A stretch of 64,000 nt of DNA from Streptomyces tanashiensis (GTDB taxonomy: Bacteria > Actinomycetota > Actinomycetes > Streptomycetales > Streptomycetaceae), in NCBI RefSeq assembly GCF_014648895.1, contig NZ_BMRZ01000017.1:62001-126000 (forward strand). Direction: 5' to 3'. Below the pieces are notes generated by a model. That model worked only from the letters and a program-made list of their open reading frames with translations. It was not told where the DNA came from and did no database searches. This document shows, one piece after another, positions 42,161-49,821 of this stretch. Position 1 is the first letter of the stretch; every line of letters begins with the position of its first letter. The translations under genes were made by a program, and so were the position numbers.

Positions 42161-43727
42161 ACCGCCCCAGAGCCGCCATCGCCGCGTTGTGGCCGGGGAT
42201 GCCGCTCACTCCCCCGCCGCGGACGGCGCCCGCCCCGCACAGCAGGAGGTTGGCGTGCCGGGTCTCGACGCCCCAGCGGCCGGTGTCCTCCGCCGCGTAC
42301 GGGAAGGAGAGGTCGCGGTGGAAGATGTGGCCGCCGGGCAGCCGCAGCTCGCGCTCGAGGTCGAGTGGGGTCTTCGCCTCGATGCAGGGACGGCCCTCCC
42401 CGTCGAGGGCGAGGCATTCGGCGATCGGCTCGTCCAGGTGGGCGTCGAGCTGGGCGAGGGTCGCCGCGAGGAGCTTCGCGCGCGTGCCCTCGTTGTCGGC
42501 GGCGAAGAGCCGGGCGGGGGTGTGCAGGCCGAACAGGGTGAGCGTCTGGTGGCCCGTGGCGGCCAGTTCCGGGCCGAGGATCGTCGGGTCGGTGAGGGAG
42601 TGGCAGTAGATCTCGGACGGCGGGGCGGAGGGCAGGTGCCCGGCGGCGGCCTCGGCGTGGGCGGTGGCCAGCTGCCCGTACCCCTCGGCGATGTGGAAGG
42701 TGCCGGCGAAGGCCTCGCGCGGGTCGACGGAGCGGTCGCGGAGCCTGGGCAGCCGGGTCAGCAGCATGTTGACCTTGAGCTGGGCGCCCTCCGGGGCGGG
42801 TGGGGGCGTCTCGCCGAGCAGGGCGGCGAGCTCCTGCGGGGAGGCGTTGACGAGGACCTGGCCGGCCTCGACGGTGCCCTCCCCGTCCGCCGTGCGGTAG
42901 GTGATCGCGGCACGGTGCCCGTCGGTCTCGATCCGGGTGGCCTCGTGGCCGGTGAGGATGCGCGCTCCGGCGGCGCGGGCGGCGTCGGCGAGGGCGTCGG
43001 TGAGGGCTCCCATGCCGCCGACGGGCACGTCCCAGTCGCCGGTGCCGCCGCCGATGACGTGGTAAAGGAAGCAGCGGTTCTGCAGGAGCGTGGGGTCGTG
43101 GGCGTCGGCGAAGGTGCCGATGAGGGCGTCCGTGAGCACCACGCCCCGTACGAGGTCGTCGGCGAAGGTCTTCTCGACGGTGACGCCGAGGGGTTCCTCG
43201 AAGAGCATCCGCCAGGTGTCGTCGTCGTCGACGCGCCCGCGCAGCTCGGCGCGGGTGGGGAGGGGTTCGGTGAGGGTGGGGAAGATCCGCCGGGCGGCGT
43301 CGCCGGTGCGGGCGTAGAAGGCCTGCCAGGCCTCGTGGGCCCGGTCGGAGCCGGTGAGCGCCGCGAAGGAGGCCCGGGTGCGGTCCGGTCCGCCGCCGAC
43401 GAGGAGGCCGCCGTCGCCCTTCGGCGTGTACGAGGAGACGGACCGTTTCCGCACGGCGAACCGCAGCCCGAGCTCCCGCACGATCTTCTCCGGGAGGAGC
43501 GAGACCAGGTACGAGTACCGGGAGAGCCGGGCGTCGACACCGGCGAACGGCCTGGTCGACACGGCCGCCCCACCGGTGGAGCCGAGCCGTTCCAGGACGA
43601 GGACGGTCCGTCCGGCACGGGCCAGGTAGGCGGCGGCGACGAGCCCGTTGTGCCCGCCTCCGACGACGACGGCGTCGTACGAGCGGGCGGGGGCCGAGGC
43701 GTCGGGGAGCGGCTCACGGGCGGTCAT
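42159..43727 (-). CDS. FAD-dependent oxidoreductase (phytoene desaturase / PYROXD2-like)
   Basis: A 522-aa flavoprotein. The dinucleotide-binding motif YDAVVVGGGHNGLVAAAYLARAG (about residues 17-39) with ERLGSTGGAAVST is typical of phytoene-desaturase-like and PYROXD2-like enzymes, and the C-terminal FAD segment is NLLLCGAGAVRGGGVSGIPGHNAA. It lacks carotenoid gene neighbours, so a generic amine/alkene desaturase role is as likely as carotenoid work. The ATG at 43727 has no clear ribosome site. It is transcribed toward tdh but separated from it by a terminator and 224 bases. Confidence 0.9.
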   Translation of the reverse strand: MTAREPLPDASAPARSYDAVVVGGGHNGLVAAAYLARAGRTVLVLERLGSTGGAAVSTRPFAGVDARLSRYSYLVSLLPEKIVRELGLRFAVRKRSVSSYTPKGDGGLLVGGGPDRTRASFAALTGSDRAHEAWQAFYARTGDAARRIFPTLTEPLPTRAELRGRVDDDDTWRMLFEEPLGVTVEKTFADDLVRGVVLTDALIGTFADAHDPTLLQNRCFLYHVIGGGTGDWDVPVGGMGALTDALADAARAAGARILTGHEATRIETDGHRAAITYRTADGEGTVEAGQVLVNASPQELAALLGETPPPAPEGAQLKVNMLLTRLPRLRDRSVDPREAFAGTFHIAEGYGQLATAHAEAAAGHLPSAPPSEIYCHSLTDPTILGPELAATGHQTLTLFGLHTPARLFAADNEGTRAKLLAATLAQLDAHLDEPIAECLALDGEGRPCIEAKTPLDLERELRLPGGHIFHRDLSFPYAAEDTGRWGVETRHANLLLCGAGAVRGGGVSGIPGHNAAMAALGR

Positions 43728-43748
43728 GGCTCATGCTCACACGCGGGC

Positions 43749-43787
43749 GGCGGCCGGGGAAGACCACGGGGGCGGCCGGGGAAGACC
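43749..43787. repeat. Direct repeat upstream of the FAD oxidoreductase
   Basis: The 17-mer GGCGGCCGGGGAAGACC occurs at 43749-43765 and 43771-43787, 22 bases apart, in the 78-base gap between the small gene at 43806 and the FAD oxidoreductase start. Confidence 0.7.
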
Positions 43788-43805
43788 GAGGGGGGCCGGG
43801 CCGGG

Positions 43806-44081
43806 TCAATGAGGAACGGTCTGCTTTATCTTTTCCATCTCGCCTTTCAGCCTGTCGATCTCCCGTCTCAGCGTGGCGGCGTCCTGGCCCTGGCCGGCAT
43901 CCTCAAGGCATTTCGCGAGGGATCCGAGCGCTATCAACAGGGCGAACCAGGAGGCCCACATCCTGACGGCCAGCAACGGTTCGAGAGGGGGAACCACGGT
44001 TCCGAACGCGGCGCCGGGAGTCGAGGCCACCGCATTCACCGCGGCAACAGCGGCTGCTACCTTCTGAATCTCGCATGCCAT
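43806..44081 (-). CDS. Small protein of unknown function with one hydrophobic segment and a coiled-coil tail
   Basis: A 91-aa protein. Residues ~1-38 are Ala/Val-rich (AAAVAAVNAVASTPGAAFG). Residues ~40-58 form a hydrophobic helix (MWASWFALLIALGSLAKCL). The tail (~60-91, DAATLRREIDRLKGEMEKIK) looks like a short coiled coil. I do not recognise the family. It begins 33 bases after the frameshifted peptidoglycan-binding gene on the same strand, and the two sit in a patch of clearly lower GC than all neighbours. Codon bias is weak, so the gene is plausible but unproven. Confidence 0.55.
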   Translation of the reverse strand: MACEIQKVAAAVAAVNAVASTPGAAFGTVVPPLEPLLAVRMWASWFALLIALGSLAKCLEDAGQGQDAATLRREIDRLKGEMEKIKQTVPH

Positions 44082-44114
44082 GATGACGCTCCGACGGTCG
44101 GATTCAATTCCACA

Positions 44115-44440
44115 TCAAGACGTTATTCCGAGTTCAGTCAGATATCCGTCCACATCGTCGTCGACCCCGAAGCGGAACGCCATCGCGAGGGACGGGAAGT
44201 CGGACAGCTCGAAGGTCACCTCCGCAGCAGGAACAGGCTCCTCCAGCGCACCCCATGTAGCCGGCCCGACGATCCCGTAACGACGAGATCGTGTTCGGAC
44301 TGAAACTTCCTCACTGCGGCGTCCGTCTTCTTGCCGAATATTCCGTCCACTTGCCCGACGGGGTATCCGTGGATATCCAGGTCCGTTTGCAGGCGAGAAA
44401 CGGTCGGACCACTGTCGCCTTTTCTGACCATGTGAGGCAT
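44115..44440 (-). pseudogene. Frameshifted small peptidoglycan-binding (PG_binding_1) protein
   Basis: From ATG 44440 (after GGGAG) the reading is MPHMVRKGDSGPTVSRLQTD, then GYPVGQVDGIFGKKTDAAVRKFQSEHDLVVTG, a peptidoglycan-binding domain. The expected family continuation IVGPATWGALEE appears in the next frame and runs on through FELSDFPSLAMAFRFGVDDD to a TGA at 44115-44117. Restoring one base near 44283 gives an uninterrupted 108-aa protein; as read, translation leaves the domain and stops at 44216. This is a one-base deletion in the genome or a sequencing error; programmed slippage is less likely because no slippery run is seen. Confidence 0.75.
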
Positions 44441-44465
44441 CTCAGATCTCCCGGTCGAACGGCAC

Positions 44466-44480
44466 TTACGTCGAACGTAA
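44466..44480. promoter_or_regulatory. Inverted repeat upstream of the peptidoglycan-binding gene
   Basis: TTACG-TCGAA-CGTAA (perfect 5-bp arms) lies 25 bases upstream of the start at 44440, in AT-richer DNA. It is a possible operator or promoter element. Confidence 0.35.
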
Positions 44481-44520
44481 CACCGCACACATGAAGCCTG
44501 CAGCTCAAAATGCCTTTTGC

Positions 44521-44566
44521 CGTTTCCGGAACGTTTCCAGGACGACCGCCAGACGTTTCCGGAACG
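44521..44566. repeat. Two copies of CGTTTCCGGAACG, 33 bases apart
   Basis: The 13-mer, itself nearly palindromic around TTCCGGAA, occurs at 44521-44533 and 44554-44566, just downstream of the kinase stop (44588, minus strand). The spacing equals about three DNA turns. A CAAAA-TGCC-TTTTG inverted repeat lies next to it at 44506-44519, so the whole block may act as operator for the gene at 44440. Confidence 0.6.
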
Positions 44567-44587
44567 GTTGGGAAGAACGAGAACTTC

Positions 44588-46819
44588 TCAGGGTGACAGG
44601 GTGGCGGCTCTCAGGAGGAGTTCGGCCGCTTCCTCGTGGCGACCGAGGCGCTCCAGGCTGAGGGCCTCGTCGTCGAGCGCGGCCAGGGTGTCGGGGTGCG
44701 CGGGGCCGAGCAGCCGGGCGCGGGCGGCGGCGATCGCCCGATGGCATTCCAGCGCCTCCTCCCAGCGGTCGAGCCTGCCGAGGGCGACGGCCGTCTCCCA
44801 CCGGCTGAGGAGCGTGTCCGGGTGGTCGGCGCCGAGCACCCGCTCGCGGTCGGTGTGCACACGCTCGGACTCGGCGAGCGCCTCCGTCCAGCGTCCGAGC
44901 CGGCCGAGGTTGACGGCGAGGGCCTGGCGGGCGCGCAGCGTCTCCGGGCTGTCGGGGCCCTGGGCCCGGGTGCGGGCCGCGACGAGGTCGCGGCAGACGT
45001 CGAGGGCGTCCGCCGCCTGGCCGATCCGGCCGAGGCAGACCCCGGTGTCGTAGCGGGCGGCGAGGGTGTCCGGGTGGTCGGGGCCGAGGGCCGTGGCGCG
45101 CGCGTCGGCGACCGCGCGGTACTGGACGAGCGCCTCCTCCCCGCGTCCGAGGCGGGTGAGGGTGAACGCCACCTCGTGGCGGGTCACCAGGGTGTCGGGG
45201 TGGGCCTCGCCGAGCAGCCGGGCCCGGGCCTCGGCGACCTCGTGCGCCGTACGGTACGACTCCTCCAGGCGGCCGAGCCGGCCCAGCGTGAAGGCCAGGT
45301 TGTGGCGGCAGCGCAGGGTGTCGGGGTGGTCCGGGCCCACGGTGCGCTCGCGGGCGGCGAGCACCTCGGCGTACACCTCGTACGCCTCGGGGTGCCGTCC
45401 GAGGCGGCCCAGGGCGTAGGCCCGCTCCTGACGTGCCGCCAGGGTGTCGGGGTGGTCGTCGCCGAGCACGCGGGCGCGGGCCTCGGCGACCTTCCCGAAG
45501 ACGTGCAGCGCGTCGGCGGGGCGGTCGAGCCGGGCGAGGGCGAAGCCGACCTCGTAGTGGCTGGTCAGCGTGGAGGGATGGTCCTCGCCGAGGGTCCGCG
45601 CGCGGTCCTGGGCGACGGACCGGTGCACGGATTCGGCCTCTTCCCAGCGGCCGAGCCGGCCGAGGCCCATCCCGGCCCGGAACCGGCCGGCGAGCACCGC
45701 GATCAGCTCCGCCGGGGGCTCGGGGGCGGGCGGCGGCGGGCCGTCGGGTGCCGCGGTGGTCCACTCGGTGGTGAGGACGGCGGCGGCCGGATCGTGGGCG
45801 ACCGGGCGCGGCCCGGGGGCGGCGGCCGGACGGTGCCCTCCGGTGATCCCCCGGACCCACGCGGGCGCGGGGGCCGTCTCCTCGGCCACGGGTACGGGCA
45901 CGGGCACGGTGACCGGCAGGGCGGGGTGCGCGGGCCCCTCGGCGGGCGGCGTGAACGGGCCCGTGCCGAAGCGGCCCGAGACGATCCGGCGGCGCAGGTC
46001 GCCCGCGTCGGCCGGCCGTTCCTCGGGCGCCTTCGCGAGCAGGTCGACGACGATCCGGTCGAAGTAGTCGGGCAGCTCGGCGCGGAGCGCGCGCGGCGGG
46101 CTCGGCACGGTGTCCCGGTGGCCGATGAGGATGGCCCAGGAGTCGCCGAGGTCGAAGGGCGGGGCGCCGGTGGCCAGTTCGTACAGGACGCAGCCCAGCG
46201 AGTAGAGGTCGCTGCGGTGGTCGATCTCCCCGCCGCCCCCGATCTGCTCCGGGGACATGTAGTGCGGCGTCCCCATGGCGATGCCGGTCCCGGTGAGCTT
46301 GGACGTGAAGCCCATGTCGGCGCCGAGCCGCGCTATCCCGAAGTCGCAGATCTTCACCGTGCCGTCCTCCAGCCGCATGATGTTCGCGGGCTTCAGGTCA
46401 CGGTGCACGATCCCCTGCCGGTGCGTGTACGCGAGGGCGTCGGCGACCTGGTCGGCGATCTCGACGACGTCCTGGACGGGCAGCGGCCGCTGGTCGTTGG
46501 AGACGAGGAGCTGGCTGAGGTTGCGCCCCTCCAGGAGCTCCATGACGAGGAAGAGCACGCCGTCGTACTCGCCGAAGTCGTGCACGACGGTGATGCCCCG
46601 GTGCTGGAGCGCCGCCGCCACCCGGGCCTCGCGCCGGAAGCGCTCGCGCACCACGGTGAGGACCTGCGGGTCCTGCTGCGGTCCGAGCGGTTTGAGGCAC
46701 TTCACGGCGACGCCGCGCCCGAGCGCCTCGTCGGTGGCGCGCCACACCTCGCCCATGCCTCCGCGACCGATGACCTCGTGCAGGCGGTACCGGCCCTGGA
46801 TCAGTCTGGAGTCCCCCAT
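44588..46819 (-). CDS. Serine/threonine protein kinase with C-terminal TPR array
   Basis: A 743-aa Hanks-type kinase. Kinase domain at residues ~8-275: glycine loop IGRGGMGEV, Lys40, HRDLKPAN (139-146), DFG (159-161), GTPHYMSPEQ. A Pro-rich linker follows (~285-375, VTVPVPVPVAEE). Then come about nine 42-residue kinesin-light-chain-like TPRs, each with a HPDTL and GRLGR motif (for example GPDHPDTLAARYDTGVCLGR). No transmembrane or PASTA segment is present, so it is cytosolic, AfsK/Pkn-like, with the TPRs probably recruiting partners. ATG at 46819; it overlaps the upstream MpaB-type gene by 19 bases, so the two are likely coupled. Confidence 0.93.
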   Translation of the reverse strand: MGDSRLIQGRYRLHEVIGRGGMGEVWRATDEALGRGVAVKCLKPLGPQQDPQVLTVVRERFRREARVAAALQHRGITVVHDFGEYDGVLFLVMELLEGRNLSQLLVSNDQRPLPVQDVVEIADQVADALAYTHRQGIVHRDLKPANIMRLEDGTVKICDFGIARLGADMGFTSKLTGTGIAMGTPHYMSPEQIGGGGEIDHRSDLYSLGCVLYELATGAPPFDLGDSWAILIGHRDTVPSPPRALRAELPDYFDRIVVDLLAKAPEERPADAGDLRRRIVSGRFGTGPFTPPAEGPAHPALPVTVPVPVPVAEETAPAPAWVRGITGGHRPAAAPGPRPVAHDPAAAVLTTEWTTAAPDGPPPPAPEPPAELIAVLAGRFRAGMGLGRLGRWEEAESVHRSVAQDRARTLGEDHPSTLTSHYEVGFALARLDRPADALHVFGKVAEARARVLGDDHPDTLAARQERAYALGRLGRHPEAYEVYAEVLAARERTVGPDHPDTLRCRHNLAFTLGRLGRLEESYRTAHEVAEARARLLGEAHPDTLVTRHEVAFTLTRLGRGEEALVQYRAVADARATALGPDHPDTLAARYDTGVCLGRIGQAADALDVCRDLVAARTRAQGPDSPETLRARQALAVNLGRLGRWTEALAESERVHTDRERVLGADHPDTLLSRWETAVALGRLDRWEEALECHRAIAAARARLLGPAHPDTLAALDDEALSLERLGRHEEAAELLLRAATLSP

Positions 46820-47709
46820 CGTGTGCTGCCGCCCCCGTCGATTCCGTACTGCCTTCTCGGCTCCTCCAGTATGGCCGCCGGGTCGGACAGTGAATACGGG
46901 GCGGGGTACGGGTCGGGCCGGGTCTCGGGGCCGAGCCGTTCCATGGCGCGCAGGATGTGCCGGGGCGGGAGCCGCCACCGCAGCCGGGCGGGGACGCAGC
47001 GCAGGAGGTTGGCCGTCGCGACGAGCCGGTGGGTGACGGTCTCCGGCGGCGGCGCGGGGCGGCCGTAGAGCGCGTGGGCGTAGAGGGGCAGGGTGTCGTA
47101 CGCGAGTGCGGTGACGCGCCGCCAGATCACCTCGCGCGCCGGGACCAGGGCGGGTTCGACGGGCGGGCGGCGCAGGAAGTCCTCGACGGTCCGGGCGTCC
47201 GGCCCGGCGGCGAGGCCGGGACGCACCGCGTCGAAGTAGGCGGCGAGTTCGGCGGTGGACGCCGGGACGGAGTCCGGGTCGAGGCCGACGAGCCGGGCCG
47301 AGGTGCGGTGTTCGTCGACGTACCGGTCGGCCTGGGCGTCGGTGAGGGGGATCCCGGAGCGGCGCACGACGGAGAGGTACGAGTCGGTCTCGGCGCAGTG
47401 GACCCAGAGCAGCAGTTCGGGGTCGTCCACGCCGAGCAGCCGGTGGATGCGCCGGACGCGGGCGCCCGCCGCCTCGGCTGCCTCGGTGGTCCCGTAGCTG
47501 AGGGTCCCGACGAAGTCCGCGGTCCGCATCAGCCGGCCCCAGGGGTCCTCGCGGAAACCGCTGTTGATCATGACGCCGCGGACGGCGACGGGGTGCAGCG
47601 CCTGGAGCCAGAGGGCCCGGACGCCGGCGATCCACATCACCGGGTCGCTGTGCAGCTGCCAGGTCACGGAGCGGGGACCGAAGAGCCCGGGGTCGGCGTC
47701 CTGCCTCAT
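46801..47709 (-). CDS. Oxygenase MpaB family protein (DUF2236)
   Basis: A 302-aa protein of the latex-clearing/MpaB-like family: FGPRSVTWQLHSDPVMWIAGVRALWLQALHPVAVRGVM in two adjacent blocks at the start, HRLLGVDDPELLLWVHCAETDSYL in the middle, then YDTLPLYAHALYGRP. The family includes heme-b-binding oxygenases, with the conserved R, H and D residues seen here (QALHP, WVHCAETD). Substrate unknown. The ATG at 47709 is chosen as start; a longer form is possible. Its 3' end overlaps the kinase start by 19 bases on the same strand. It is divergent from the ion-channel gene with a 196-base gap in which I see no clear operator. Confidence 0.88.
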   Translation of the reverse strand: MRQDADPGLFGPRSVTWQLHSDPVMWIAGVRALWLQALHPVAVRGVMINSGFREDPWGRLMRTADFVGTLSYGTTEAAEAAGARVRRIHRLLGVDDPELLLWVHCAETDSYLSVVRRSGIPLTDAQADRYVDEHRTSARLVGLDPDSVPASTAELAAYFDAVRPGLAAGPDARTVEDFLRRPPVEPALVPAREVIWRRVTALAYDTLPLYAHALYGRPAPPPETVTHRLVATANLLRCVPARLRWRLPPRHILRAMERLGPETRPDPYPAPYSLSDPAAILEEPRRQYGIDGGGSTRWGTPD

Positions 47710-47905
47710 GGCGCTCAGGCTACGCCGGATCCGGCCCCGGGGAACCGGTCGGGACCGTCCGAAGTCGAACGCGGGCCGGGGCGCCGCGGCACCCGGCGGA
47801 CCCCCGTCCCCGTGCGGGGTGCCGTCCGGCCGCGCATGCTCGAAGCATGGCCTGCGACGGTGTCGATCGGCCCGGACGGACGGGCGCGGGACGGACGGTG
47901 CCGGC

Positions 47906-48784
47906 ATGACGTGGCTGCCCGTCCTCGCCGGAGCGGTCCTGATCCTGTTCATCCTGCGGGACGTCTTCCACACGATCTGGCACCCCACCCGGCACGGCGG
48001 ACTGAGCAGGCTGGTGATGCGGGGCATGTGGCGGCTGTCGTCCCTCCGCGGGGTGCGCCGGCGGCCCGTCGGTCTCGCGGGGCCGCTGGGCATGATGGCG
48101 GTCGTCGCCCTCTGGGCGCTGGCCGTCGCCGTCGGCTGGGGCCTCATCTACTGGCCCCACATGCCGGACGACTTCTCGTACGCCACGGGGCTCACCCCCG
48201 GCGAGCACGCGGGCCCGGTCGACGCGCTGTACGTCTCGCTGGTCACCCTGGCCACCCTCGGTCTCGGGGACATCGCGCCGACCTCGGGGTGGCTGCGCGT
48301 CCTCGCGCCGGTGGAGGCACTCGTGGGCTTCGCCCTGCTCTCCGCGACCGTCGCCTGGGTCCTCGGCGTCTACCCTGCCCTGGCCCGGCGCAGGGCGCTC
48401 GCCCTGCGCCTGTCCCACCTGCGCGGCAGCCGCGTCACGGCCGGGGCCCTGGACTCCGCCGGGGGTGCCGCCATCCTGGACGGTCTCGCCTCGGCGCTCT
48501 CGACCGCGACCGTGGACTTCCTGCAGTACGCCGAGTCCTACTACTTCTACGACGGCGACGAGAAGATCTCCCTGGCCGAACAGCTCGGCCTCGTCGTCGG
48601 TCTGGCGGACCGGGCGGAGCGGGCCCGCCATCCGGACGTGCGGCTCTCCGCGTCCGTCCTGCGCACGGCACTCGACGACCTGGCCACCGTCCTCGACGAG
48701 CGCTTCCTGCGCACGGGGCGCCCTCCCGAGGAGGTGTTCGCGGCGTACGCGGCGGACCACGGCCGCTCCCCGGCAGAGCCGTGA
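47906..48784 (+). CDS. Two-pore-helix-type potassium/ion channel protein
   Basis: A 292-aa membrane protein. Hydrophobic segments: residues ~4-22 (LPVLAGAVLILFILRDVF), ~60-82 (GPLGMMAVVALWALAVAVGWGLI) and ~128-152 (VLAPVEALVGFALLSATVAWVLG). Between the last two lies a pore loop DALYVSLVTLATLGLGDIAP, equivalent to the K+ selectivity filter TVGYGD but with LGLGD. The C-terminal ~135 residues are soluble and helical. The filter variant makes strict K+ selectivity uncertain. ATG at 47906; divergent from the MpaB/kinase pair. The YCII gene follows 52 bases later. Confidence 0.85.
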   Translation: MTWLPVLAGAVLILFILRDVFHTIWHPTRHGGLSRLVMRGMWRLSSLRGVRRRPVGLAGPLGMMAVVALWALAVAVGWGLIYWPHMPDDFSYATGLTPGEHAGPVDALYVSLVTLATLGLGDIAPTSGWLRVLAPVEALVGFALLSATVAWVLGVYPALARRRALALRLSHLRGSRVTAGALDSAGGAAILDGLASALSTATVDFLQYAESYYFYDGDEKISLAEQLGLVVGLADRAERARHPDVRLSASVLRTALDDLATVLDERFLRTGRPPEEVFAAYAADHGRSPAEP

Positions 48785-48836
48785 CGAGGGCGAATCCTCT
48801 CGACATGATCGCTTCGGGCACCACATCCTTGGTCCC

Positions 48837-49403
48837 ATGGAATTCCTCTGCTACCACCGTGACCGGTCCGCGTCGATGCCCCTGCGGCAGGCCCTCCTCG
48901 AGGCGCACTGGGCGTACATGGACGGCTTCGCGAAGCAGCTGATCGCGCGCGGCCCCACCTTCGACGCGTCCGGCGAGGCGTGCACCGGGAGCGTGCACAT
49001 CGTCGATCTGCCCGATGCCGCCGCGGCCCGGGGCTTCGCCTTCGACGAGCCCAACTACCAGGCGGGGGTGTACCGGGACGTCCTGCTGCGGCGGTGGCGC
49101 AACACGCTGGGACGGACGATGTGGGAGTTTCCCGGCGGCCGTGAGGGCGGCAACCGCTATCTGGTCCTGGGCCTCGGGGAGGGCGAGCCCGCCGACCTCA
49201 CGCCCCCGCCCGCCTTCACGGACCGGGACGACCTGATCGCCTACGGGCCGCTGCTGGCCGACGACGGCACCACCTGGGTGGGCACGGCGGCTCTGGTCCG
49301 CGCCACGGACGCGGCGACGGCCGCGGCCGTGCTGCGAACCCCCGAGCGGTACGCCGACATCGAGGTCCACGACTGGTCGTTCGGCGGCCGCCCGACGACC
49401 TGA
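48837..49403 (+). CDS. YCII-related domain protein
   Basis: A 188-aa protein. The first ~95 residues match the YciI/YCII dimeric ferredoxin-like fold: MEFLCYHRDRSASMPLRQALLEAHWAYMDGF, then RGPTFDASGEACTGSVHIVDLPDAAAARGFAFDEPNYQAGVY in two blocks, with the conserved His (AHWAYMD) and Asp (IVDL). The second half (from ~95, MWEFPGGREGGNRYLVLGLG) looks like a further copy of the same fold, so the protein may be an internal dimer. Enzymatic role unknown. ATG at 48837, 52 bases after the channel gene; possible operon. Confidence 0.82.
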   Translation: MEFLCYHRDRSASMPLRQALLEAHWAYMDGFAKQLIARGPTFDASGEACTGSVHIVDLPDAAAARGFAFDEPNYQAGVYRDVLLRRWRNTLGRTMWEFPGGREGGNRYLVLGLGEGEPADLTPPPAFTDRDDLIAYGPLLADDGTTWVGTAALVRATDAATAAAVLRTPERYADIEVHDWSFGGRPTT

Positions 49404-49532
49404 CCGTCCAGCACGTGAGACCGGGCGCGGGGGCTGCGGGCCGGGCGCCCCCGCGCCGTTACAGTGCCCCTACCCGTGGCCGGCGGGCGATGCTCCGGCC
49501 GCCTGTTCCGCTCGATTTCCCCGAGGATGTCC

Positions 49533-49814
49533 ATGTTTACGGTCAACGAGTACTTCGACGGCACGGTCAAGTCGATCGCCTTCACCCAGGAGGAAGGCGC
49601 GGCGACGATCGGCGTCATGGCCCCCGGAGAGTACGAGTTCGGCACGGCCGCCCCGGAGATCATGCACGTGGTCAGCGGCGCTCTGACGGTCAGGCTGCCC
49701 GGCGCCGAGGAGTGGGAGACCTTCACGGCCGGGAACCACTTCGAGGTCCCCGGCGACAGCAGGTTCCAGCTCAAGGTCGCGGTGGACACCGCCTACCTCT
49801 GCGAGTACCGCTGA
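49533..49814 (+). CDS. ppnP: Pyrimidine/purine nucleoside phosphorylase
   Basis: A 93-aa single-domain cupin of the PpnP (YaiE/DUF1255) family, which cleaves nucleosides with phosphate to base and ribose 1-phosphate. Diagnostic segments: VNEYFDGTVKSIAF, TIGVMAPGEYEFGTAAPEIMHVVSGALTV in two blocks, and the near-terminal AGNHFEVPGDSRFQLKV. Length is exactly that of the family. The ATG at 49533 has GAGG six bases upstream; another ATG at 49527 directly abuts the ribosome site and is less likely. It converges on the acyl-CoA dehydrogenase with a 7-base gap. Confidence 0.94.
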   Translation: MFTVNEYFDGTVKSIAFTQEEGAATIGVMAPGEYEFGTAAPEIMHVVSGALTVRLPGAEEWETFTAGNHFEVPGDSRFQLKVAVDTAYLCEYR

Positions 49815-49821
49815 GCACTCC

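Noticed and set aside
42159..43727. Carotenoid biosynthesis role for the phytoene-desaturase-like gene
   Set aside because: No phytoene synthase, cyclase or other crt gene is nearby and the N-terminal motifs fit the PYROXD2 group as well.
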